Shown here piece after piece: positions 1-5,580 of a DNA stretch of 19,961 nucleotides. The position numbers and the translations under genes were made by a program. The notes under the pieces were generated by a model. It was given only the letters and a program-made list of their open reading frames with translations. It was not told where the DNA came from and ran no database searches. This stretch comes from an uncultured Oscillospiraceae bacterium (GTDB taxonomy: Bacteria > Bacillota > Clostridia > Oscillospirales > JAAYXM01): the NCBI GenBank assembly GCA_934446465.1, contig CAKSEF010000030.1:1-19961 (forward strand), given 5' to 3'. Position 1 is the first letter of the stretch, and every line of letters starts with the position of its first letter.

Positions 1-39
1 ACTTCAACAATGAAAGATTATCTTACAAACTTAATTACA

Positions 40-74
40 AAACCCCTGTTCAATATAGAATTGAACAGGGGTTT
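40..74 (-). terminator. Intrinsic terminator-like hairpin downstream of acpP
   Basis: A perfect 15-bp inverted repeat (40-54 with 60-74) encloses a 5-base loop. Read on the minus strand the stem ends in four T residues followed by an AT-rich stretch, about 86 bases past the acpP stop codon. That position and polarity suit termination of the minus-strand acpP transcript. The plus-strand side has only GGGGTTTGAATAA after the stem, so it could also stop an incoming plus-strand transcript from outside the window, but less convincingly. Confidence 0.7.
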
Positions 75-149
75 GAATAATTGGTGGTTTTCTCTGTCTA
101 CTTTTACTTGACAAGTTCGACGCAGCGGGTGGATATCTTTTTATGTTTA

Positions 150-171
150 TTATATGCGTGTTATATGCGTG
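150..171. repeat. Perfect 11-bp tandem duplication across the acpP stop codon
   Basis: The 11-mer TTATATGCGTG occurs twice head-to-tail at 150-160 and 161-171. The acpP stop codon (minus strand TAA at 161-163) lies at the junction. The second copy encodes the last residues of the protein and the first copy lies in the 3' untranslated region, so the protein is not altered. It looks like a slippage duplication. Confidence 0.8.
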
Positions 172-388
172 ATTCTATGTAATTTGCAACATCGCCGACC
201 GTTTTGAACGAGTGAACGTCAGCGTCCTTGATTTCAAACTGAAATTCTTCTTCAACGGACATCATGAGCTCAACTATATCAAGAGAATCTGCCCCGAGGT
301 CGTCGATAATATTTGTATCTTCGGTTATAGTGGCAGGGTCAATGTCGAGCTGAGCTTCGAGAATGCTTTTTAATTTGTCGAGAACCAT
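161..388 (-). CDS. acpP: Acyl carrier protein
   Basis: This 75-residue acidic protein carries the growing acyl chain of type II fatty acid synthesis on a phosphopantetheine arm in the cytosol. The attachment motif is clear: Asp-Ser-Leu (DSLDIVE) with Ser35 as the modified residue, preceded by DDLGA, and flanked by helices rich in Glu/Asp, the standard ACP pattern and length. A longer reading from 430 exists. I chose the ATG at 388 because GGAGG sits 7 bases upstream of it and residue 1 then matches the usual ACP start (MVLDKLKS). A promoter lies at 431-459, so it can be transcribed separately from the cysteine desulfurase 86 bases upstream. No fab genes adjoin it, so a dedicated secondary-metabolite ACP cannot be excluded, but the sequence is typical of the housekeeping form. 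Confidence 0.95.
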   Translation of the reverse strand: MVLDKLKSILEAQLDIDPATITEDTNIIDDLGADSLDIVELMMSVEEEFQFEIKDADVHSFKTVGDVANYIESRI

Positions 389-430
389 ATAAATACCTCC
401 GAAAGTGAAAATGCTTGTTTCTTTATTCAT

Positions 431-459
431 ATAATAGCAGTATAGCCGTAATTTTGCAA
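431..459 (-). promoter_or_regulatory. Sigma-A type promoter for acpP
   Basis: On the minus strand, TTGCAA (454-459) and TATTAT (431-436) are separated by exactly 17 bases. Transcription would begin near 424, giving a leader of about 36 bases that contains the GGAGG of acpP. Confidence 0.65.
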
Positions 460-474
460 TAGCTAATTTTGTTT

Positions 475-1587
475 TCAGACAAGTTTTTCTTCAGCGGTTT
501 TGAGAAAAGCCGACACATCTTCCGATGTTGAAAAGCGCGAAAGACTTATCCGAACCGCACTTTTTATTTCGCGGTCGGGGACACCGAGAACGGACAGCAC
601 ATAACTTTTTTTGCCCTTGCTGCACGCACTCCCCGCCGAAACATAAATTCCCTCGCTTTCGAGAATACGCATGATAACCTCACTCGGGAACTTCGGAAAA
701 ATTGCCGTGAGAATATGCGGCGCACGCGACTTCGGGAGAATGACGCGGACTCCGTCGAGCGCGGAAAGTCCGTGCTCAAGCTCAGACGAGAGCGCATACA
801 TACGCTCTGCCGCCGTCTTGAATTCGGACTCGGCGGCATTTACCGCCGCGCCGAGCGCGGCTATCTGAGATGTCGCTTCCGTTCCCGAACGCATACCTTT
901 CTCCTGACCTCCCCCGACTACCTGCGGGGCGATGCCCGTTCCGCGCTTTGCATACAACGCGCCGATGCCTTTCGGCGCGTGAATTTTGTGCCCGCTCAGT
1001 GAAAGAAGGTCAACATCAAGCTTCTTTACGTTGAGCGGTATTTTCATAAAAGCCTGAACCGCGTCCGTGTGTATGAGAATGTCTTTGTTCTTCGTTCTCA
1101 CTGCCCGTGAAATTCCGGCAATGTCCATAACAGAACCGAGCTCATTGTTTACGGCCATAACGGATACAAGAAACGTGTCATCGCATACCGCTTCCGCAAT
1201 ATCGACCGCATACACGGAGCCGTCGCTCCTCGGCGGAACGTATGTAACATTATAGCCCTTGGACTCGAGCTTTTTTACTGCATTAAGGACGGACGGATGC
1301 TCAAATGCGGTTGTTACAATATGTTTTTTTCTTCCGCTTCTCTCTGCCGCGCCGAATACAGAGAGATTATTGCTCTCTGTTCCGCATGAAGTGAAGAATA
1401 TTTCATCGGCAGACGCGCCGAGTATACGCGCAATGTCTCCGCGGACTTCGGTTACGCGCTTTTCCGCTTCAAAACCGAGCGAGTGCAGGGATGACGGGTT
1501 GCCGAAAAAATCGGACATCATTTCAGAAGAGGCATTGACCGCTTCGGGAATAACTCTTGTTGTTGATGCGTTGTCAAAGTATATCAT
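475..1587 (-). CDS. Cysteine desulfurase, NifS/IscS family
   Basis: This PLP enzyme removes sulfur from L-cysteine, forming alanine and an enzyme persulfide that feeds Fe-S cluster assembly or tRNA/cofactor thiolation. The 370-residue class V aminotransferase fold is complete. It starts with the family signature YFDNASTT, has EHPSV with His97 over the cofactor, HTDAVQ with Asp175, the Schiff-base lysine Lys201 in SGHKIHAPKG, the RSGTE motif at 233-237, and the catalytic Cys322 in SAGSACSKG. The ATG at 1587 is preceded by a GGAG about 9 bases upstream. The active-site loop after Cys322 is a longer Gly/Ser/Lys-rich IscS/NifS-like segment, not SufS-like. No iscU, sufBCD, thiI or mnmA is adjacent, so the sulfur acceptor cannot be read from context. 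The next gene downstream is acpP. Confidence 0.93.
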   Translation of the reverse strand: MIYFDNASTTRVIPEAVNASSEMMSDFFGNPSSLHSLGFEAEKRVTEVRGDIARILGASADEIFFTSCGTESNNLSVFGAAERSGRKKHIVTTAFEHPSVLNAVKKLESKGYNVTYVPPRSDGSVYAVDIAEAVCDDTFLVSVMAVNNELGSVMDIAGISRAVRTKNKDILIHTDAVQAFMKIPLNVKKLDVDLLSLSGHKIHAPKGIGALYAKRGTGIAPQVVGGGQEKGMRSGTEATSQIAALGAAVNAAESEFKTAAERMYALSSELEHGLSALDGVRVILPKSRAPHILTAIFPKFPSEVIMRILESEGIYVSAGSACSKGKKSYVLSVLGVPDREIKSAVRISLSRFSTSEDVSAFLKTAEEKLV

Positions 1588-1617
1588 TTTTTCATCTCCG
1601 TTACTGAACTACATTAC

Positions 1618-1623
1618 ATTATA
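1618..1623 (-). promoter_or_regulatory. Possible -10 element for the cysteine desulfurase gene
   Basis: Minus-strand TATAAT lies 31 bases upstream of the desulfurase start codon in the 130-base divergent region shared with purA. No good -35 is visible at 16-18 bases: the best hexamer is TGGATT, with 3 of 6 matches. It is offered only as a candidate. Confidence 0.35.
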
Positions 1624-1656
1624 AAATATTTTTTGGCATAAATCCAGCATTTATTG

Positions 1657-1686
1657 TTGTACATATCGCGGAAAGTGTGTTATAAT
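1657..1686 (+). promoter_or_regulatory. Promoter for purA-wecC unit
   Basis: A perfect TATAAT at 1681-1686 is preceded by TGT, giving an extended -10 (TGnTATAAT). A weaker -35 TTGTAC lies 18 bases upstream at 1657-1662. The start codon follows 31 bases after the -10. I see no purine riboswitch or obvious purine-box repeat in the short leader. Confidence 0.6.
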
Positions 1687-1717
1687 ATCGTTTGGAAATA
1701 AAAAAGGGGGGTTTCTC

Positions 1718-2992
1718 ATGCAGGTAAAGGTTGTCCTCGGCGCACAGTGGGGCGACGAGGGAAAAGGAAAATTTATAGACATTTTTGCGTCTGACGCCGA
1801 TGTGGTCGTGCGCTCGCAGGGCGGTAACAATGCGGGGCATACGGTTATAGTCGGTGATGATGTATATAAGCTCCATCTTATTCCGTCGGGTATTCTGTAT
1901 CCCCAAACAACTAATATAGTCGGGCCCGGCGTCGTTCTCGACCCGAAGGCAATTCTCGCCGAAATGGATGAAATAGGCAAGAAGGGTGCAAAATTCGATA
2001 ATCTCTTCATTGACGAGCGCACGCACGTTATTATGCCGTGGCATATAGAGCAGGACGGACTTGAAGAAGCGTCGCGCGGAGCGGGAGATATCGGAACAAC
2101 TAAAAAGGGCATAGGCCCGTGTTACATGGATAAGGCTGAAAGAATCGGTCTCCGTATGCACGATTTTGTTTCAAAAGAGAAATTCAGAGAAGCCGTCATG
2201 AAAATCGGTGCAATGAAGAATAAGCTCTTCACAACGTACTACGGCGGAAAAGAGCTTGACCTTGAGGCTATAATCTCCGAGTATGAAACATATGCGGAGC
2301 GCCTTAAGCCGTTCGTATGCGATACTACGGTTATGGTATACGACGCTATAAAGGCGGGAAAAAACGTCCTGTTCGAGGGCGCTCAGGGAACGCTTCTCGA
2401 TATAGATATGGGAACATATCCGTATGTTACGTCCTCGCATCCGGTAGCGGGAGGCGTGTGTGTGGGCGCGGGAATCGGCCCGACGCTTATAGACGAAGTA
2501 ATAGGAATATTCAAGGGTTATACAACGCGCGTCGGAAAAGGCCCGTTCCCCACGGAACTCGATGACGAGGTGGGCGAGTATATAAGAAAGGCCGGCGCAG
2601 AGTACGGAGTTACAACAGGGCGCGCAAGAAGAACGGGCTGGTTTGATGCCGTAATGGCGCGGTATGCGGTTCGTGTAAACGGTCTTACGTCCATTATTAT
2701 AAACAAGATTGACCCGCTCCGCGGGCTCCCGAAAATCAAGATTTGCACGTCGTATGAAATGGACGGCAAAATCATAAACGATTTCCCCGCCAACCTTGAC
2801 GACCTTGCAAAGTGCAAGCCTATATATGAGGAGTTCGACGGATTTGACGAAGATATATCCGGAATAACGGAGTATGAGAATTTCCCCGAAAGCATAAAAA
2901 AATATATCGATGCCGTCGAAAAGCTCAGCGGCTGCCGTGTGGCTGTTGTCGGCGTAGGCCCTGACAGAGAGCAGATAGTTGTAAAAAAGTAA
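1718..2992 (+). CDS. purA: Adenylosuccinate synthetase
   Basis: This cytosolic homodimer joins IMP and aspartate using GTP to make adenylosuccinate, the first committed step from IMP to AMP. The 424-residue protein has normal family length. The glycine-rich phosphate loop is at residues 8-18 (GAQWGDEGKGK) with catalytic Asp13. NNAGHT at 37-42 carries catalytic His41. The Arg-rich GVTTGRARRTGW segment and the base-recognition motif NKID are present, and the C-terminus has VGVGPDREQ. The start is fixed by homology to the canonical N-terminus and by a G-rich ribosome binding site (1706-1711) 6 bases upstream. The WecC-like gene follows after 16 bases, so the two are probably cotranscribed. No other de novo purine genes are in the window. 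Confidence 0.98.
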   Translation: MQVKVVLGAQWGDEGKGKFIDIFASDADVVVRSQGGNNAGHTVIVGDDVYKLHLIPSGILYPQTTNIVGPGVVLDPKAILAEMDEIGKKGAKFDNLFIDERTHVIMPWHIEQDGLEEASRGAGDIGTTKKGIGPCYMDKAERIGLRMHDFVSKEKFREAVMKIGAMKNKLFTTYYGGKELDLEAIISEYETYAERLKPFVCDTTVMVYDAIKAGKNVLFEGAQGTLLDIDMGTYPYVTSSHPVAGGVCVGAGIGPTLIDEVIGIFKGYTTRVGKGPFPTELDDEVGEYIRKAGAEYGVTTGRARRTGWFDAVMARYAVRVNGLTSIIINKIDPLRGLPKIKICTSYEMDGKIINDFPANLDDLAKCKPIYEEFDGFDEDISGITEYENFPESIKKYIDAVEKLSGCRVAVVGVGPDREQIVVKK

Positions 2993-3008
2993 GAAGAGGG
3001 TATTTGAC

Positions 3009-4238
3009 ATGCCAAAGATAAATGTAATCGGTCTCGGTTATATAGGACTGCCGACAGCTCTTATGTTCGCGTCGCACGGCGTAGAGGTCGTGGGAACGGA
3101 CTATAATAAGGAGCTCGTTGAAACACTCAAAGCAGGGAAAACGACGTTTGAGGAAGACGGTCTTGACGAGCTTTTTGATAATGCGGTAAAGTGCGGTATC
3201 AAGTTTACCACCAAGTATATATCAACAGATGTATATATCGTCTCCGTTCCGACGCCGTATGTCAAGGAAAGCAAGAAGATTGACGCAAAATACGTCGTCG
3301 GTGCCGTGCAGAATGTTATGGATGTGTGCCCGAAGGGTGCTACGGTGGTTATAGAGTCGACGATATCCCCCGGAACGATTGACAAGTTTGTACGTCCTAT
3401 AATCAGGGAACGCGGGTTTGAGATAGGAAAGGACATAAATTTAGTCCACGCGCCTGAACGCATAATCCCGGGCAACATGGTGTACGAGCTCAAACACAAT
3501 TCCCGCACAATAGGCGCGGACGATAAAGAAACCGGCGAAAAAATAAAGAACATCTATTCATCGTTCTGCGAGGGTGAAATTGTCGTTACCGATATACGCA
3601 CGGCAGAGATGACAAAGGTCGTTGAGAACACGTTCCGCGATATAAATATCGCATTTGCAAACGAACTCACAAAGATTTGCCGTTCGGATAATATGGACAT
3701 TTACGAAATAATCAGAATAGCAAATAAGCATCCGCGCGTCAATATACTTCAGCCCGGCCCCGGAGTCGGAGGTCATTGCATTTCCGTGGACCCGTGGTTT
3801 TTGGTGGGAGATTATCCGTCCCTTGCAAATATCATCTGGACTGCCCGAAAAATAAACGATTCAATGCCGGAATTTGTTCTCGGACGAATCCGTGATATTA
3901 TGGATGAGAACGGAATTGCAGATGTTTCGCGCGTCGGACTTTACGGACTGACGTATAAGGAAAACGTAGATGATATACGCGAGAGCCCATCGCTTCAGCT
4001 TCTCGACAGCATGAGAAACCATCTCGGCGGAAATATACGTGCATATGACCCGTTCGTGAAGAAGAGACTGTGCAGCGGTCAGGTGTTCGATTTCGATGAA
4101 TTTCTGAATTCGGTTGATATAGTGGTCATAATGACCGCACACTCGCACATAAGGGAAAATTTAGACAGGCTGAACGGAAAAATTGTTCTTGATACAAGAA
4201 ATGCCGTTCCTTCGGGCGAAAAGATTTATAAGCTTTAA
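3009..4238 (+). CDS. wecC: UDP-N-acetylmannosamine dehydrogenase-like nucleotide-sugar dehydrogenase (WecC family)
   Basis: The UDP-glucose/GDP-mannose dehydrogenase family oxidises the C6 hydroxyl of a nucleotide sugar to a carboxylate with two NAD+, supplying uronic acids for surface polysaccharides. The 409-residue protein has the N-terminal Rossmann motif GLGYIG (8-13), APER at 148-151, the central helix with Lys203 and Asn207, and the catalytic thiol Cys257 in PGVGGHCISVDPWF. The C-terminal UDP-binding domain contains YGLTYKENVDDIRESPS. The GGHCISVDPWF form is what I associate with the WecC/TviB branch rather than UDP-glucose dehydrogenase (GGxCFPKD). The substrate could be UDP-ManNAc or UDP-GlcNAc; sequence alone does not decide. 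A GAGGG precedes the start, and it follows purA by 16 bases. No polysaccharide gene cluster surrounds it. Confidence 0.85.
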   Translation: MPKINVIGLGYIGLPTALMFASHGVEVVGTDYNKELVETLKAGKTTFEEDGLDELFDNAVKCGIKFTTKYISTDVYIVSVPTPYVKESKKIDAKYVVGAVQNVMDVCPKGATVVIESTISPGTIDKFVRPIIRERGFEIGKDINLVHAPERIIPGNMVYELKHNSRTIGADDKETGEKIKNIYSSFCEGEIVVTDIRTAEMTKVVENTFRDINIAFANELTKICRSDNMDIYEIIRIANKHPRVNILQPGPGVGGHCISVDPWFLVGDYPSLANIIWTARKINDSMPEFVLGRIRDIMDENGIADVSRVGLYGLTYKENVDDIRESPSLQLLDSMRNHLGGNIRAYDPFVKKRLCSGQVFDFDEFLNSVDIVVIMTAHSHIRENLDRLNGKIVLDTRNAVPSGEKIYKL

Positions 4239-4316
4239 CAGGAAAGAAAAAAGATTCGGCTTTTGCGTGATAAGAAAGCATTGGTTTTGAAACTGTATTT
4301 TAAGTAAATACTCCAT

Positions 4317-4357
4317 AAACAGACCGCCGTATACATCAGTATTACGGCGGTCTGTTT
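4317..4357 (+). terminator. Strong intrinsic terminator after wecC
   Basis: A perfect 15-bp stem (4317-4331 with 4343-4357) with an 11-base loop has a GC-rich core and ends in TTTT, 78 bases after the wecC stop. The 5' A-run pairing with the T-run makes it potentially bidirectional. Confidence 0.85.
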
Positions 4358-4386
4358 TCCTGTCTTCTTAAACTCCGATTTCAAAA

Positions 4387-4414
4387 ACTGCTTTGCAGGG
4401 CAATACTGCTTTGC
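4387..4414. repeat. Short direct repeat with hairpin potential in the wecC-HIRAN intergenic region
   Basis: ACTGCTTTGC occurs at 4387-4396 and 4405-4414. The segment can also fold as small hairpins (GGCAA at 4399-4403 with TTGCC at 4411-4415; CTGC/GCAG around 4388-4398), followed on the plus strand by a T7 run at 4424-4430. It lies in the 278-base gene-free stretch 4239-4516, which otherwise holds only the wecC terminator and the promoter of the next gene. No function is assigned. Confidence 0.45.
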
Positions 4415-4463
4415 CGGACGGTGTTTTTTTCGGAACTTTTTGTCGTTTTATTTAGAATTTTAG

Positions 4464-4492
4464 TTGCATGAAGCCGTAAAAAATACTATAAT
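4464..4492 (+). promoter_or_regulatory. Promoter of the HIRAN-domain gene
   Basis: TTGCAT (4464-4469) and a perfect TATAAT (4487-4492) are 17 bases apart. The start codon at 4517 is 24 bases downstream, with GCGGAGGT between. Confidence 0.75.
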
Positions 4493-4516
4493 AAAATAGT
4501 TCGCGGAGGTGTCTTA

Positions 4517-4870
4517 ATGAAAGATATGTATGTTACCATAACGGGGCGAAAGGGATTCTTAAAGCAATCACCGTATAAGGTAGGGAGAATACTTCGTCTG
4601 CGCCGTGAACCCGACAATGCCTATGACCCGTTTGCAATATGCGCAGAGCTTCCGCTTATCGGAACAATAGGCTACGTTGCAAACCACGGCGATAACGTAT
4701 ACGAGGGAACGATGAGCGCACGCGAAATTTACTATACGATAGGCAAGTTCGCCTATGCCGAAATCAAATTTATAACACGCTCAAGCGTAATAGCTCAGAT
4801 TATCGACGTCGATGAAGAAACCGAGCGCGTTTTCAACACTGTTGATATGTATTACGACAATAAGGACTAA
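4517..4870 (+). CDS. Small stand-alone HIRAN-domain protein
   Basis: The 117-residue protein consists of little more than one HIRAN-like domain. The diagnostic core is at about residues 25-58: LRLRREPDNAYDPFAI, then a hydrophobic strand and GTIGYVANH, matching the HIRAN pattern (RE-DNxYDxxAI ... IGYV). HIRAN domains occur in HLTF/Rad5-type helicases, where they bind 3' single-stranded DNA ends, and also as short bacterial proteins of unknown role. Here no helicase or nuclease domain is attached or adjacent. The tail (about 90-117) is acidic. It has its own promoter and a good ribosome binding site (GGAGGT, 8 bases before the ATG). It is convergent with the DtxR gene, with overlapping stop codons. 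Family membership is likely; the function is unknown. Confidence 0.8.
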   Translation: MKDMYVTITGRKGFLKQSPYKVGRILRLRREPDNAYDPFAICAELPLIGTIGYVANHGDNVYEGTMSAREIYYTIGKFAYAEIKFITRSSVIAQIIDVDEETERVFNTVDMYYDNKD

Positions 4871-5235
4871 AACTTATCGCTGAAATAGTTTTTAATTGCG
4901 CTGAACGACTTTTCGCTTATGCTGTGCTCCAATCTGCACGCATCTTCGGCGGCGGTCTCTTCGTCTACGCCGAGATTAACAAGAAGCGATGTTATGAAAG
5001 TATGGCGTTCGTATATTTTATTTGCAACATCAAGACCGCTTTCCGTGAGCTTTATAAATCCGTCGGAATCAACGGTTATGTAACCGTTGCTCTTCAAAAG
5101 CCCGACGGCACGGCTTACGCTCGGTTTGGAATATCCCATAAAATCGACAATGTCGATTGAACGTACGTTTTTACCGCTTTTTGAAAGGCGCAGAATGCTT
5201 TCAAGGTACATCTCGCCTGATTCCTGTAAATTCAT
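4867..5235 (-). CDS. DtxR/IdeR-type iron-dependent repressor, single C-terminal domain type
   Basis: Metal-bound repressors of this family bind operators of metal uptake genes. The 122-residue protein has an N-terminal winged helix (about 5-62; recognition helix SKPSVSRAVGLLK) and a dimerisation/metal domain. Alignment by eye to DtxR gives the primary-site ligands Met9 (DtxR Met10), Cys100, Glu103 and His104 in EDACRLEH; MntR would have Asp and Glu at the Met and Cys positions. His78 of the ancillary site is kept, but the equivalents of Glu83 and His98 appear as Thr82 and Ala96. The SH3-like third domain is absent, as in MntR. I chose 5235 over the longer reading from 5253 because AAGGAG lies 7 bases before this ATG. 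It is divergent from feoA-feoB, so it is probably their iron-responsive repressor. Confidence 0.88.
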   Translation of the reverse strand: MNLQESGEMYLESILRLSKSGKNVRSIDIVDFMGYSKPSVSRAVGLLKSNGYITVDSDGFIKLTESGLDVANKIYERHTFITSLLVNLGVDEETAAEDACRLEHSISEKSFSAIKNYFSDKF

Positions 5236-5346
5236 AAATAGCTCCTTCCTCAAATATATATATAAGTAAGAGTAGCATAAAAACGCTGTTTTTTCAAGTA
5301 GGCAATAAATATTTAAGTTTTAATAATGCTGTGTGGAGGACTGCAA
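5236..5346. promoter_or_regulatory. Divergent dtxR-like/feoAB control region
   Basis: This 111-base AT-rich region separates the repressor and feoA starts. On the plus strand, TAGGCA (5299-5304), 17 bases, then AATAAT (5322-5327) is a reasonable feoA promoter, although the implied leader is very short. On the minus strand TTGAAA and TACTCT at 17 bases is a weak candidate for the repressor. A small dyad, AAAAAC-gct-GTTTTT (5279-5293), lies between them and is a possible operator. I do not see a clear match to the classical DtxR or Fur box. Confidence 0.4.
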
Positions 5347-5580
5347 ATGACGTTAGATAAATTGAAGGTGGGACAAAGCGCGATAATACGCGCCGTCGGA
5401 GGTGAAGGCGAGCTCAGGCTCAGGCTTCTTGATATGGGACTGACGCCGAAAACACGCGTAAGGCTTCAGAAAGTTGCACCGATGGGAGACCCGATAGAAA
5501 TTTATATACGCGGATACGAACTTACTTTGCGTATAGAAGATGCTCGAAAAATAGAGGTTTCGGAGGAAGACAACATATGA
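5347..5580 (+). CDS. feoA: Ferrous iron transport protein A
   Basis: FeoA is a small cytosolic SH3-like protein that assists the FeoB iron transporter. The 77-residue protein has the family pattern: MTLDKLKVGQSA, then GGEGELRLRLLDMGLTPKTRV, a MGDPIEIYIRGYELTLR strand pair, and a final AxKIEV. I placed the start at 5347 because GGAGG lies 7 bases upstream; an earlier in-frame ATG at 5326 would put that site inside the coding region. The stop overlaps the feoB start by four bases (ATGA), the usual feoA-feoB coupling. It is divergent from the DtxR-type repressor, consistent with iron control. Confidence 0.95.
   Translation: MTLDKLKVGQSAIIRAVGGEGELRLRLLDMGLTPKTRVRLQKVAPMGDPIEIYIRGYELTLRIEDARKIEVSEEDNI

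Noticed and set aside
108..113. Plus-strand TTGACA as a -35 element
   Set aside because: The hexamer 17 bases downstream is GGATAT and transcription would run antisense into acpP with no gene ahead. No support beyond a single hexamer.
1588..1717. Possible purine riboswitch or PurR box upstream of purA
   Set aside because: The leader after the -10 is only about 30 bases, too short for a purine aptamer, and I see no paired purine-box repeats.
2171..3010. Minus-strand open frame of 279 codons opposite purA
   Set aside because: It is antisense to a complete purA, with no family resemblance and no start signals.
5236..5346. Classical DtxR or Fur box
   Set aside because: No stretch matches either consensus palindrome convincingly; only a short A/T dyad is present, reported as a weak candidate.
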